A program made the translations under genes and the position numbers. The notes below the pieces were generated by a model. It had not been told where the DNA came from and made no database searches. It saw nothing but the letters and a program-made list of their open reading frames with translations. Below, one piece after another: positions 54,875-64,000 of a stretch of DNA of 64,000 bases (positions are counted from its first letter, which is position 1; each line of letters starts with the position of its first letter). Source of the stretch: Rhodospirillaceae bacterium (lineage in GTDB: Bacteria; Pseudomonadota; Alphaproteobacteria; Rhodospirillales; JABHCV01); NCBI GenBank assembly GCA_018671895.1, contig JABHGV010000070.1, positions 121,627 through 185,626 of the forward strand, in the 5' to 3' direction.

Positions 54875-55732
54875 TCAGGCCATTTTGTATATGGCGTGTA
54901 TGGATCTGCCGAGGCCGATCTCGATTGAGGCCCGGCAATATTTAATGTACCGCACGATATCTTCACTAATCAGATTCGATGTTTCCACCCTGATCTTGTG
55001 TGCAGTCTTGCCGAATGTTCCGGCGTAATAGTCTGTTTCCGGAACGGTAAGGAACATATCAACTGGAAAATCCCCAAGGATATCGACCCTTTCGTAGCCA
55101 ATGGATTCAACCATCTGGGCAAGGCTGTCCGGGCTGAAATAACGAACATGCTGGACAGCATCGAACCAGGGCGCTTCGGTCATTTCCTTGCTGTTGTAGT
55201 TCATCCACTGCTGTTGATACGGATTAAATTCATTCGGCACCTGGATGTATAACAGTCCACCAGGGCGAAGCATGTCCTTGACTTTCGTCAATAGGAACTC
55301 TGCATCCAGAACATGCTCCAGAATGCCGTTAAGCGAGATCGCATCAAATTTACGATCAGGGAAGTAATCGTCATTGACGACATCGCACTGTTCAAAATCT
55401 ATATTTTCAAGAGCTGCCGGGTTCTGAGATTTGATTCCCGCTTCGGAAAAATCACAACCACAGCATTTTGCACCAAGGGCGCTGAAGTATTTTAAAGAGA
55501 AGCCTTCTCCGCAACCGACGTCAAGGTAATCACCGTTGAAGTTATCGCCGAGGTAGTGGGCGAACATTCTGTCCTTGATATGCATGAAGCGGACTTCATC
55601 GTCGGAATAATTTGTCTGATACTGACCAAGGTTTTCCTGATAGTAACGTTTTGAATAAAACGCCTTCACCTCATCGGCAGTTGGCATTGGGGAAACTGTC
55701 AGGACGCCGTGTTTGTCTTTAATGAGTTCCAT
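54875..55732 (-). CDS. Class I SAM-dependent methyltransferase
   Basis: A 285-residue protein. The SAM loop GDYLDVGCGEGFSLKYF is at about residues 68-84, followed by CCGCDFSEAGIKSQNP, FDAISLNGILEHVLDAEFLL and LRPGGLLYIQVPNEFNPYQQQ. It is like the methyltransf_23 group, often acting on sugars or small molecules. It abuts the radical SAM gene (0 nt gap), so the two are co-expressed. The substrate is unknown. It is AT-richer than the core. Confidence 0.85.
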   Translation of the reverse strand: MELIKDKHGVLTVSPMPTADEVKAFYSKRYYQENLGQYQTNYSDDEVRFMHIKDRMFAHYLGDNFNGDYLDVGCGEGFSLKYFSALGAKCCGCDFSEAGIKSQNPAALENIDFEQCDVVNDDYFPDRKFDAISLNGILEHVLDAEFLLTKVKDMLRPGGLLYIQVPNEFNPYQQQWMNYNSKEMTEAPWFDAVQHVRYFSPDSLAQMVESIGYERVDILGDFPVDMFLTVPETDYYAGTFGKTAHKIRVETSNLISEDIVRYIKYCRASIEIGLGRSIHAIYKMA

Positions 55733-57769
55733 TCAGAGCCGCAGCCTCTCTTTGAATTCGCGGCCCATGCCGTAAGTGGGGTCGATATCAAGCTGCAGCT
55801 CGCGGATCGACAGGTTAGATGTATTCAAAACCTTCGACAGAGTCTTTCCCTTTGAACCAAGAATGGCCTTGATTGCCCGCTTTCGCTCGTTGCCCTCGAC
55901 AAAGCGCAGGATTCGCTCGCCGCGGTAACCACTATCGCCTTCCAGATGTACCCATTCATGGGCCAGAAAGTTATCTGACGGTGTGACCAGCTGTTCCGTG
56001 TTCTCGCTGTGCAGGGACGGGAACGAGGTTGTTACCATTTCCATCAGGTCATCAATGAAGGTCCCTTCGTCGGGCAGCAAGCTCTTGGCGGCGTCGCGAA
56101 TGGCGACGTCGAAATCATCTTTGTAATCACGGAAAATAATAACGCTGAACAGAATGTGTAGTTTCTCGAATTCCTGGTTAATAAGCTTCTCGAAGTTCTC
56201 CTCAACTTCGAAGTAGGACTCGATGTCATCGTCAGTGTCGAACCATTCGTCGTGCGATGCGGCGTCGAATGCGCCCCAGAATTCGACGATGCGGTTATGA
56301 ACATTTGTGTCCTTGATACCTTTTACGTCAATCAGACCGTCAAAGACGTCATTAGGGCTGACCCCATTGTCGAGGGCAAACTTCAGCAGTGGTTTGTAGA
56401 CATTCGAGCTCCAGCAGAAGTCTACGAGGAAGTGATACTTCCTCAGATAGAACATATCTTCTTCGCTCATGGTGCTTGTTTGGCGCAGGCTTTCTTCATA
56501 CTCGAATACCCGAATTTGTTCTCCCGACGGGGCCGTGTAGACGCCCTCATCACCATGGATTAGTCTGCGACGCGTGCGAAAATTGAATTTCTCCCAGGTT
56601 TCCTTGGTGTTGATTTCGGTGCCGGGAAGAAGCCATGTATTATGGTTCTGGATGCGCGCCACGCCCATCTCGAACAGGCGATGAATACCTTCTTTGTGTG
56701 ACTGAACTGTTTCCCCGGGAAGCGGGATGATCACATCGGAATAGGTGTCGGCACCCATATCGTGGAACTTCTGCTGATAGGAAACATATGTATCCAATGA
56801 TATGTTGCCGCGCTTGATGTTCTTTAAGACCTTATCGCTCAGGCTTTGCACGGCCATTACGGGCACGACCATGTCGTCAAGAATGCTACCGATTTCCAGG
56901 TTCCTGTCAGTGGCGTTTTTGGCCAACCAAACGTGACACTTATGGGGCAGGCCCTTTCTGTCCTTGACCGCGCGGATTGCTTTGGCGATTTCCACATCAC
57001 GCTTCAGCATGCCAAAATTGGCGTCGCAGACGATCCAGTAAACGGCATCCGAACGTTTTCCGACATAGTCGATTTCATGGAAAACAGTTTCCATATCAAA
57101 TTGCCGAACCAGATTCTGCGCCGACATTCCCCATGCGCAGAACGTGCACTGGAAAGGGCAGCCCCGGTTGGTCTCAAACAGGGGAATCATGCCCATTTCG
57201 AGAAATTCATCCAGATGCCCGCCAAGATAGGGCGAGGGAATGCCCTCAACGTATTTTTTTGCAGGACGCTCAGGAGTTGTTTTCAGGGAGTCGCCGTCAA
57301 GCCAGACCATATTGCCGGGCAGGGTGTTGGTGTTTCCCTTGTCGTTCCGCCACCAATCGACCAGCTCCTTGAACGGTTCTTCACCGGAATTGGTAACCAG
57401 AAAGTCAAGAAAGTTGAATTTTTTCAGAAAGGCGACACGGCCTTCCTCATCAATGTCGATGTTTGGGCCGCCAGCGACAAACAGGGTGTCTGGCAGTTGT
57501 GACTTCAGATAGCTACCAATCTTCAGATTAATCTGTCTGTTCCAGACATAGTTAGCAAAGCCGATGATGTCGGGCCTGTCTTCGGCAGCAGCGGCCAGAG
57601 CCTTTTCAGGGTGCTTGAAAATCTTGATTTCAACCTGATCGCCCATTTCCTGAACGAGGTAGGCTTTAATATAACCGATGCCCAACGGGACAAGCATTGC
57701 GCTATCGTCCACTGTATGGGTATGGGCAAGGTCCAGAAGATGGATTTTAGTAAGTTTCATCGTCTTCAC
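55733..57769 (-). CDS. B12-binding-domain radical SAM protein, unknown
   Basis: A 678-residue protein. N-terminal part (1-150): a cobalamin-binding-like Rossmann fold with [15 protein letters not shown] and FVAGGPN, but without the DxHxxG cobalt ligand. Radical SAM core: Cys204, Cys208 and Cys211 in [14 protein letters not shown] for the 4Fe-4S cluster, then [11 protein letters not shown] further on. The last 250 residues (from about 430) are helical and I do not recognise them. It leads a three-gene operon with the methyltransferase and dioxygenase. The chemistry, for instance methylation at carbon, is inferred from the class. Confidence 0.85.
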   Translation of the reverse strand: MKTMKLTKIHLLDLAHTHTVDDSAMLVPLGIGYIKAYLVQEMGDQVEIKIFKHPEKALAAAAEDRPDIIGFANYVWNRQINLKIGSYLKSQLPDTLFVAGGPNIDIDEEGRVAFLKKFNFLDFLVTNSGEEPFKELVDWWRNDKGNTNTLPGNMVWLDGDSLKTTPERPAKKYVEGIPSPYLGGHLDEFLEMGMIPLFETNRGCPFQCTFCAWGMSAQNLVRQFDMETVFHEIDYVGKRSDAVYWIVCDANFGMLKRDVEIAKAIRAVKDRKGLPHKCHVWLAKNATDRNLEIGSILDDMVVPVMAVQSLSDKVLKNIKRGNISLDTYVSYQQKFHDMGADTYSDVIIPLPGETVQSHKEGIHRLFEMGVARIQNHNTWLLPGTEINTKETWEKFNFRTRRRLIHGDEGVYTAPSGEQIRVFEYEESLRQTSTMSEEDMFYLRKYHFLVDFCWSSNVYKPLLKFALDNGVSPNDVFDGLIDVKGIKDTNVHNRIVEFWGAFDAASHDEWFDTDDDIESYFEVEENFEKLINQEFEKLHILFSVIIFRDYKDDFDVAIRDAAKSLLPDEGTFIDDLMEMVTTSFPSLHSENTEQLVTPSDNFLAHEWVHLEGDSGYRGERILRFVEGNERKRAIKAILGSKGKTLSKVLNTSNLSIRELQLDIDPTYGMGREFKERLRL

Positions 57770-57806
57770 TTACTCTATATTTTCCCGGCATTCATCAAAT
57801 TCTTGG

Positions 57807-57837
57807 CTCATATCCCCATTCGAATGAAGGTTATGAG
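57807..57837. promoter_or_regulatory. Imperfect 31-bp dyad upstream of the radical SAM operon
   Basis: CTCATA (57807) pairs with TATGAG (57837) around a perfect core palindrome CATTCGAATG (57817-57826). It lies about 40 nt before the radical SAM start, in the 86-nt gap after purH. It could be an operator. No sigma factor motif is convincing. Confidence 0.4.
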
Positions 57838-57855
57838 CAAACATTCAGGTCACAA

Positions 57856-59424
57856 TCAGTGCCGGAAGTGTCGCATGCCGGTCATGATCATGGCGAGGCC
57901 CGCGTCGTCGGCGGCGGCAATAACTTCATCGTCGCGCATGGACCCGCCCGGCTGAATGACCGCCGTGGCACCGGCTTCGGCCGCCGATATCAGGCCATCG
58001 GCGAACGGGAAAAAGGCGTCGGATGCGACCACCGAACCAATGGCCCAACTGTCAGCATCGCCCGCGACCTTAGCTGCGTCTGCGGCTTTCCATGCGGCGA
58101 TGCGCGATGAATTAACCCGGCTCATTTGCCCGGCGCCGACGCCGACTGTGGCGGCATCCTTGGCATAGATAATGGCGTTGGATTTAACGTGCTTGGCGAC
58201 CGTGAAGGCGAACTTCAGGTCGGCCATTTCCTTATCCGTCGGCTGACGTTTGGTCACCACCTTCATGTCGTCGAGCACCCGGTCGTCGCGGCCTTGTAAT
58301 AAATATCCGCCGGACAAGGCCCGGATGGTCATGCCGGGACCGGCAGGGTCGGGCATGGCGCCGGTTTCAAGAACGCGCAAGCTTTTCTTGGCTGCGAGAA
58401 TCTCTTTTGCCTCTGGCGAAAGTTCCGGTGCGATGACGACCTCGGCGAACAGCTTGGCGATTTCTTCAGCCGTCGCGCCATCAAGCGCCCGGTTAACGGC
58501 GACGATGCCGCCAAAGGCGCTTTCCGTGTCGCACGCCAGCGCCTTCAGGTAGGCTTCCTTCAGGTTTGATGCCTGAGCGACGCCACACGGGTTGGCGTGT
58601 TTGATAATTGCGCACGCCACATCGTCGAACTCGGCGACCAGCTCAAACGCTGCGTCGGTGTCGTTCAGATTGTTGTAGCTCAGCTCCTTGCCTTGGACTT
58701 GAGTCGCGGTGGCGACGCCGGGGCGGTCATCGCCGTTGGTATAGAAGGCTGCTTCCTGGTGCGGATTTTCGCCATAACGCATGGTCTGTTTGCGCACGCC
58801 GCCAAAGGCGATGCGGTTGGGCAACGCTTCGCCCAATTGTCCCTGGAACCAGCCGCTGATGGCGGCATCGTACGATCCGGTGCGGGCATAGGCGGTTGCC
58901 GCCAACTGGCGACGGAAATCGTCAGAAGTCGCACCATCGCTGGATTTCATTTCTTCCATGACCCGGCCGTAATCACCCGGGTCGACGACGACGGTGACGA
59001 AAGCGTGGTTTTTGGCTGCTGCCCGGATCAGGGCCGGGCCACCGATGTCGATGTTTTCGATGCAGTCGTCGAAGTCCGCGCCCTTGGCTACGGTTTCCTC
59101 GAACGGATAAAGATTGACCGCCAGCAGGTCGATGGGCGCGATGCCATGTTCTTCCATCGCCGCCTCATGTTCGGCATTGCCGCGCACTGCCAACAGGCCA
59201 CCATGGATGGTCGGCTGCAAGGTTTTCACACGTCCATCCATAATTTCTGGAAACCCGGTATGTTCGGAAACTTCCGTTACCGGCACGCCAGCGTCGCTGA
59301 GAGCCTTGGCGGATCCACCGGTCGACAAGATCTCGACGCCGTTATCTAACAGGAACTTGCCGAATTCGACCAAACCGGTCTTGTCGGAAACAGAGATCAA
59401 AGCGCGACGAATCTTGGCGGTCAT
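57856..59424 (-). CDS. purH: Bifunctional AICAR formyltransferase/IMP cyclohydrolase
   Basis: A 522-residue protein that carries out the last two steps of IMP synthesis. The N-terminal cyclohydrolase (MGS-like) domain holds [17 protein letters not shown] and [16 protein letters not shown]; the formyltransferase part holds [15 protein letters not shown] and [12 protein letters not shown]. It ends with [28 protein letters not shown], the normal PurH terminus. It is directly downstream of the WbpM-like gene (19 nt), so it may be carried by that long leftward transcript. Confidence 0.97.
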   Translation of the reverse strand: MTAKIRRALISVSDKTGLVEFGKFLLDNGVEILSTGGSAKALSDAGVPVTEVSEHTGFPEIMDGRVKTLQPTIHGGLLAVRGNAEHEAAMEEHGIAPIDLLAVNLYPFEETVAKGADFDDCIENIDIGGPALIRAAAKNHAFVTVVVDPGDYGRVMEEMKSSDGATSDDFRRQLAATAYARTGSYDAAISGWFQGQLGEALPNRIAFGGVRKQTMRYGENPHQEAAFYTNGDDRPGVATATQVQGKELSYNNLNDTDAAFELVAEFDDVACAIIKHANPCGVAQASNLKEAYLKALACDTESAFGGIVAVNRALDGATAEEIAKLFAEVVIAPELSPEAKEILAAKKSLRVLETGAMPDPAGPGMTIRALSGGYLLQGRDDRVLDDMKVVTKRQPTDKEMADLKFAFTVAKHVKSNAIIYAKDAATVGVGAGQMSRVNSSRIAAWKAADAAKVAGDADSWAIGSVVASDAFFPFADGLISAAEAGATAVIQPGGSMRDDEVIAAADDAGLAMIMTGMRHFRH

Positions 59425-59443
59425 ATTAAAAGTCTTCCTTAGT

Positions 59444-61327
59444 TTAGGTTTCGGATTGGTATTCGGGCACCAACTCGGCGATCAGGCCCATCAGTTTTTC
59501 TCTATCGGCAGCAGTAGCGGCGGCGTTAATGGCACTGACGGCTTGTGTCATTTCATCGGTTCCAGCAGTCCGGGGGGCGGCCAGCAAGATGCCGGGGCGG
59601 CCGGTTTCAACCAGCGGCTCGCCACTGTGGAAGATTTCTTCGAACAGCTTCTCGCCGGGGCGCAGGCCGGTGAATTCGATTTTCACATCCTCGTCGGGGA
59701 CCAATCCGGCAAGCCGGATCATCTGGCGCGCCAGATCAAGAATGAAAACCGGGTCGCCCATGTCGAGCACAAAAATCTTGCCGTCGCCGCTTTCCCCGGC
59801 ACCCAACGCCGACGATTGTAAAATCAACTCGACCGCTTCGCGAACAGTCATGAAGTAGCGCTTCATGTCAGGATCGGTAACGGTCAGCGGCCCACCGTCG
59901 GCCAGTTGCTTCTGGAACAGGGGCACGACGGAACCGGTCGAGCCCAGCACATTGCCGAAGCGTACGGTGATGAAGCGGGTGCTCGCGGCGTCGCCCAGAT
60001 CAAGCGCCTGACAGTAGCGTTCGGCAATGCGCTTGGTGGCACCCATGATGCTGGTCGGATTGACCGCCTTGTCGGTGGAAATCATCACCATAGCATCGAC
60101 TTTAGCCGCGACACAGGCGTCGGCGACGTTGGCTGTGCCGACGATATTGGTCAGTGCGCCCTCGAACGGATTGCCCTCGACCAGGGGAACGTGTTTCAGC
60201 GCGGCGGCATGGAAAACCAGTTCCGGGGCGGTTTCTTTCAGACAGCGAGTAATGGCGTCTGTGTCGCGGACATCGGCGATAATGGCCAGGCGATTGATGT
60301 CCGAGTGACGCATGGAAGTCTCCATGTCGATGGCGTACAGATTGAACTCCGAGCTGTCGAGCAGGGTCAGGTGAGATGGCCCGAAGTCCGACACCTGACG
60401 CACAAGTTCAGACCCGATCGAGCCACCGGCCCCGGTAATCAGAACCCGCTTGCCAGCAATCAGCGCTTGCATGGCATCTCTGTCCAGCGGGTTTTGCGGA
60501 CGACCCAGCAGGTCTTCAATGGCGACGGGACGGACCTCTGTGACGTCGCTGATGCCGCTTTTAAATTCGGTCAACCGCGGCAGACGCGCCAAAGTCATGC
60601 CGCACCGCCCACAATCATCGAGCAGGGTGGCGATGGTTGCGCCATCCATATCCTCGTTGCTGAGAATCAATCGTTGTGGCGCATCGCCCCGCTTTGATAA
60701 TCCGGCAACAACATCGCTGAGTTGACTGGTGGTGCCAACAACCGGAATGCCGTGAATGTTGCGCCCGACTCGGCCAGCGGTTTCCGACACAATGCCGACG
60801 ACCCGATACCCGGCATTGGGTGTGCGGTTCAGGGAGCGCACGAACTCTTCTGCGGCATCTCCGGCCCCGGCCAGCAACACTGGAATCTGGTTCAGACCCT
60901 GTTCATCGACGTAGCGGTCGAAACGTCGATCCTTGAACAGGCGATACAGGAAGCGCGGCCCGCCAAGCATCGCCATCAGCACGAACCAGTTGATCAGGAC
61001 CAGTGAACGGGGCAGGTTTTCAAGCCGTGTCCACAGGAACATGGCGACCATGAAAATCAGAATAACAAGGGTAACGGCGCGGGTGATGGCGGCCAGGTCA
61101 TTGATCGATGCATAGCGCCAGACGCCGCGATACAAGCCCATATACAGGAAAACACCGGCGGCGATGACGGCGAACAGGACGCCGCCCTGAACAAGAGTCT
61201 CGGAACGGAAATAATCGGCAAACCCGACCCCGAAACGCAGGTACAGCGAAACATAAAATGACCCCACCGCCATGATGATGTCATGGCCGTATACATAGTA
61301 TCCGCGGGGCGGGATTTTCACCGGCAT
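59444..61327 (-). CDS. WbpM/CapD-family nucleotide-sugar 4,6-dehydratase
   Basis: A 627-residue protein. Four membrane helices (about 10-120) precede a CoA-binding-like domain and a short-chain dehydrogenase core: [17 protein letters not shown], and the catalytic [16 protein letters not shown], where Met replaces Tyr as in WbpM. WbpM converts UDP-GlcNAc to the 4-keto-6-deoxy sugar. It is the first step toward QuiNAc, FucNAc or bacillosamine. It is 11 nt downstream of a 4-reductase-like gene. Confidence 0.92.
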   Translation of the reverse strand: MPVKIPPRGYYVYGHDIIMAVGSFYVSLYLRFGVGFADYFRSETLVQGGVLFAVIAAGVFLYMGLYRGVWRYASINDLAAITRAVTLVILIFMVAMFLWTRLENLPRSLVLINWFVLMAMLGGPRFLYRLFKDRRFDRYVDEQGLNQIPVLLAGAGDAAEEFVRSLNRTPNAGYRVVGIVSETAGRVGRNIHGIPVVGTTSQLSDVVAGLSKRGDAPQRLILSNEDMDGATIATLLDDCGRCGMTLARLPRLTEFKSGISDVTEVRPVAIEDLLGRPQNPLDRDAMQALIAGKRVLITGAGGSIGSELVRQVSDFGPSHLTLLDSSEFNLYAIDMETSMRHSDINRLAIIADVRDTDAITRCLKETAPELVFHAAALKHVPLVEGNPFEGALTNIVGTANVADACVAAKVDAMVMISTDKAVNPTSIMGATKRIAERYCQALDLGDAASTRFITVRFGNVLGSTGSVVPLFQKQLADGGPLTVTDPDMKRYFMTVREAVELILQSSALGAGESGDGKIFVLDMGDPVFILDLARQMIRLAGLVPDEDVKIEFTGLRPGEKLFEEIFHSGEPLVETGRPGILLAAPRTAGTDEMTQAVSAINAAATAADREKLMGLIAELVPEYQSET

Positions 61328-61338
61328 TCAGGCGTTCC

Positions 61339-62295
61339 TCAGGACTTTTGGCGGCTTTTGAGCCAGGCCGCCGTCTGTTGCAGACCTTGTACCATGCTGA
61401 ACGGTGGCGTCCAGCCGAGATCGTCATGAATTTTTCTGTCATTTATGACAAGCGAACCGGCGAGGCGGTCGATGGCGGCGCTTTTTCCGATCAAGGCACC
61501 GAGCAAACGAAACAGGCCGACAGGAATTTTCGGCAAATATACGCGTACGCCAAGTGCGTCGGCGACACCGCGAACCAGCTCTGGTGTCGAGATCGCCTCG
61601 CCGTCGCTGACCAGATAAGTGTTTTCAGCCGCCCCCGGATGGGTCAGCGTGGCGATAATGGCCGATGTCAGATTGCCGATGAAAACAAGACTGCGTTTGT
61701 TGTTGATGGCACCGAGGGGAAGAGCTGGCAGGCGGGTGCAGGCTTGCATCATCTTTAGGAAATTGGCACCGACTCCGGGGCCATAGACTAGCGGCGGGCG
61801 GACGATGACGGGCTGCATTGGAGCATCAGAGGCAATCTCGAGCAGGGCATGTTCGGCCTCCAGCTTGCTGATGGCGTAGGGGTCCTGCGGATTGGGTGTG
61901 TCGTCGGCGGAAAATACATTGCCAGGCGCAGTCGCCTCGCCATTGACCTTGATGGTGCTCAGGAAAACGAAGCGTTTGACGCCACCAGCAACTGCGTCGC
62001 GGGCCAGCTTCGCCGTGCCGTCGGTATTGATACGCCGGTTTTCGACAAGTGGGTCGGTGTCGGCTTCATTCATCACATGAACCCGGGCTGCGAGATGGAT
62101 GATCGCATCAACGCCGTCGATGGCATTTGTCCAGTCCGTGTCCGGACCCAGGTCGCCAACCATGCAAATTGTTGCGCCTTCGACAATGGCGTCGGGCGCA
62201 CGCACGGCGGCGATGACGTCATGGCCAGCCTTGATAAGGTCGGGCACCAGGGCGCGGCCGATGAATCCTGTGGCTCCGGTGACCAGCACCTTCAT
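61339..62295 (-). CDS. NAD-dependent epimerase/4-reductase (WbpV-like)
   Basis: A 318-residue short-chain dehydrogenase: VTGATGFIGRALVPDLI at the start and catalytic DPYAISKLEAEHAL (Tyr-x-x-x-Lys) near residue 145. VIVRPPLVYGPGVGANFLKMM fits UDP-sugar reductases of the WbpV/WreQ type, which make UDP-QuiNAc by reducing the WbpM product. UDP-glucose 4-epimerase activity is the alternative. The start overlaps the glycosyltransferase stop by 4 nt. Confidence 0.85.
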   Translation of the reverse strand: MKVLVTGATGFIGRALVPDLIKAGHDVIAAVRAPDAIVEGATICMVGDLGPDTDWTNAIDGVDAIIHLAARVHVMNEADTDPLVENRRINTDGTAKLARDAVAGGVKRFVFLSTIKVNGEATAPGNVFSADDTPNPQDPYAISKLEAEHALLEIASDAPMQPVIVRPPLVYGPGVGANFLKMMQACTRLPALPLGAINNKRSLVFIGNLTSAIIATLTHPGAAENTYLVSDGEAISTPELVRGVADALGVRVYLPKIPVGLFRLLGALIGKSAAIDRLAGSLVINDRKIHDDLGWTPPFSMVQGLQQTAAWLKSRQKS

Positions 62296-63536
62296 CGTCC
62301 CACCTCGCCGCCTTTACGGGTTGCCGCCATTTCCAGCACCTGCAGCATCTCTGTCGCCTGCACCTCGCGGCTGTGGGTGGGGGCGGCATTCAGGCTTGCG
62401 ACGGCAAAGCGGTTGCGCAGTTCGGCGTCGTCTTTCAAGGTCTTGATGGCCGCGGCCAAAGCATCCGGGTCTTCGGCGGGAACATGCATTCCGGCCTTGT
62501 CAGTATCGATGATGGCGCTGGCCTCGCCAACGGGGGCGGCCAGCAATAGGGGCAGCCCCATGGCCTCGGCCTCGAATATTTTTGATGGGATGACACCGGC
62601 GAAGACCGGGTCGTTTTTCAGGTGCACCAGCGCCACATCAACGAGGCTCCAGACGGCAGGCATCATTTCCTTGGGCTGGCGGTCCATAAAGATAATGTTA
62701 TCCAGCCCGCGCAGATGAGCATCGGCAATCAGGGCGTCGCGTTCGGCCCCGGCCCCGGCCAACAGCAGACGAATGTCGTCGCGGTCTTTCAGGCGCTCGG
62801 CGGCATCAAGCACGTTGCCGAGGCTGTGGGCCATGCCGTGGGTGCCGACATAGCCGACGACGAATTTATCATCCAGTCGCCATTTTTCGGCCAGCGCCAT
62901 ATCACGGGACTTCGGCGCATAGCGCGTCAGGTCGACACCATTGATGACGACGGCAATCTTGTCGGGCGTGATGCCGCGCGACACCAGGTTATCCTTGAAC
63001 GATTGCGTCAACGCGGCGATGGCGGCCGAGCGTCGATACAGGAAAAGCTCCAGCTTTTCGACCAATGACAGGGCGAGATTTTTGCGCATGACACCGACCG
63101 CCGCGATCGATGCCGGCCACAGGTCGCCCAATTCGAAGACAAAAGGAATGCCTCGTGCGGCACTAACCGCCCAACCGGCGACGGCAGCAAAAAATTGTGG
63201 CGAGGTGGAAACCACAACATCGGGGCGGGGCTCGCGCAATCCGGCGATGAAACCGCTCGCCATGAAGCTCAGGAAATCGAGGGTCCGGCGCGCGACACCG
63301 CTGTTCTCTGCCATATAGGTTTTGACCCGAACGACACGGATTCCCGACATCGTTTCGGTTTGTTTCCATTTGTTCTGATAGCCTTCAAACAGGCGGCCTT
63401 CGGGGAAATTCGGGGCCTGGGTAATGACTGTGACATCGTGGCCCCAGTTGGCCCAATAGACGGCACGTTCGAACACCCGGGTCGCCGCGGCATTGCTTTC
63501 GGGCGGAAAGTTTTCGCTGAAAAACAGGATTTTCAT
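62292..63536 (-). CDS. Glycosyltransferase family 4 (WbuB-like)
   Basis: A 414-residue GT-B glycosyltransferase from ATG 63536 (MKILFFSENFPPESNAAATR). The donor site holds GLPLLLAAPVGEASAIIDTDKAGMHVP-type residues (EAMGLPLLLA then E-x7-E). WbuB transfers a FucNAc residue in O-antigen assembly; the donor here is unknown. It overlaps the WecA/WbpL-like gene by 4 nt and the reductase by 4 nt. Confidence 0.88.
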   Translation of the reverse strand: MKILFFSENFPPESNAAATRVFERAVYWANWGHDVTVITQAPNFPEGRLFEGYQNKWKQTETMSGIRVVRVKTYMAENSGVARRTLDFLSFMASGFIAGLREPRPDVVVSTSPQFFAAVAGWAVSAARGIPFVFELGDLWPASIAAVGVMRKNLALSLVEKLELFLYRRSAAIAALTQSFKDNLVSRGITPDKIAVVINGVDLTRYAPKSRDMALAEKWRLDDKFVVGYVGTHGMAHSLGNVLDAAERLKDRDDIRLLLAGAGAERDALIADAHLRGLDNIIFMDRQPKEMMPAVWSLVDVALVHLKNDPVFAGVIPSKIFEAEAMGLPLLLAAPVGEASAIIDTDKAGMHVPAEDPDALAAAIKTLKDDAELRNRFAVASLNAAPTHSREVQATEMLQVLEMAATRKGGEVGR

Positions 63537-64000
63537 GGGCGCGTGCCTTGAGAACCTGCGAGCCAGCGCAGGAACAGGGCGACCAGAACGACGGTCAGAA
63601 TCAGTGCCGGCCCGGCCCAACCTTTGGTCGACATGATGGCGGCGACAACCAGAACACTGTTCAGGCTTAAGACGGCTCGGCTGACGGTGGCGTGGCTAAG
63701 CCCCCGTTGCACGGCTTTTTGATAAAAATGCTCGCGGTGTGCCTGCCAGACCTTTTCACCGGCAAGCGCCCGACGAACCAGGGTGGTCGTCGCATCCATC
63801 AGGTAATAGGCGGGCAGAATCAGGGCCGCGACCCAGTATCCGTCAGCCGCCATCCCCAGCAGCAGCCAGCCTAGCAAGAAGCCCAGCGGCACACTGCCGA
63901 CATCGCCCATAAAGACTTTCGCCGGATGCCAGTTCCACTTCAGGAAACCGACCGTAACGCCAACAATGGCGATGGCGTAAAGCCCCGGAACTTCGCCGCT
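63533..64000 (-). CDS. WecA/WbpL-type initiating phospho-glycosyltransferase (partial)
   Basis: The frame is open to the window edge; 155 C-terminal residues are visible. WHPAKVFMGDVGSVPLGFLLG contains the MGDxGS motif of the MraY/WecA family, and membrane helices follow. Members put a HexNAc-1-P on undecaprenyl phosphate, the first membrane step. The internal ATG at 63910 is not the start. With WbpV-like and WbpM-like genes it matches the pseudomonad wbpV-wbpL-wbpM set and rhizobial wreQ-U-V. Confidence 0.88.
   Translation of the reverse strand, partial: SGEVPGLYAIAIVGVTVGFLKWNWHPAKVFMGDVGSVPLGFLLGWLLLGMAADGYWVAALILPAYYLMDATTTLVRRALAGEKVWQAHREHFYQKAVQRGLSHATVSRAVLSLNSVLVVAAIMSTKGWAGPALILTVVLVALFLRWLAGSQGTRP

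Noticed and set aside
58597..59821. 250- and 235-residue frames opposite purH and the WbpM-like gene
   Set aside because: Antisense shadows without family features.

Overview
The window looks like chromosomal DNA of a free-living, probably marine or aquatic alphaproteobacterium near the Rhodospirillales. This is inferred from gene content and order: an hslU-smr-mltA-tim44-fxsA-secB-dnaQ-coaE-aroE-ppsR arm, an AT-rich gap, then hemE-hemH-hemJ-rho-mnmE-mnmG-rsmG-parA-parB, followed by holA-lptE-leuS. Other pointers are a 180-kDa-type NAD-glutamate dehydrogenase, a GlnK/AmtB system with sigma-54 promoters, and an alphaproteobacterial-type RibA.

Layout. (1) 1-10158: the last codons of hslU, then a leftward block (helix-turn-helix protein, Smr, lutCBA, mltA, Tim44-like, dnaQ, coaE, aroE, ppsR), with fxsA and secB rightward. 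(2) 10159-10676: a 518-bp AT-rich non-coding gap between ppsR and hemE. Position and motifs (exact DnaA box, IHF consensus overlapping a degenerate DnaA box, TAG-type triplets, 26-bp pure A/T run) make it the candidate chromosomal origin. (3) 10677-24323: mostly rightward haem, rho, tRNA-modification and par genes, with two perfect 16-bp parS sites; qor, ogt and a DUF255 gene run leftward between rho and mnmE. (4) 24362-38994: holA, lptE, leuS, DUF3576, a thiE-like gene, a YggS-type PLP protein, an L,D-transpeptidase, ribA, an orphan response regulator, lolA, ftsK and an aminotransferase. (5) 39028-42213: a nitrogen module of amtB, then amtB-glnK, with two near-identical sigma-54/NtrC-like control regions. 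(6) 42515-53892: a UbiH-type hydroxylase, DUF971, Trm112, Lon-N, CnoX-like protein, tRNA-Gly, a methyltransferase, NAD-GDH, an MFS protein and a SIS protein. (7) 53962-57769: an AT-richer three-gene operon (radical SAM, methyltransferase, PhyH-type dioxygenase) of unknown product. (8) 57856-64000: purH and the end of a polysaccharide locus (WbpM-, WbpV-, WbuB- and WbpL-like genes), leaving the window.

How it works together: the replication origin, segregation locus and core cell-cycle and envelope genes sit together. The nitrogen genes form one scarcity response. The WbpV/L/M-like set would make and load an N-acetylated 6-deoxyhexosamine on undecaprenyl phosphate. The radical SAM operon is the best candidate for an undescribed pathway and may modify a surface glycan or a small molecule. 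A family of short inverted-repeat elements sits mostly just after stop codons, often between convergent genes.
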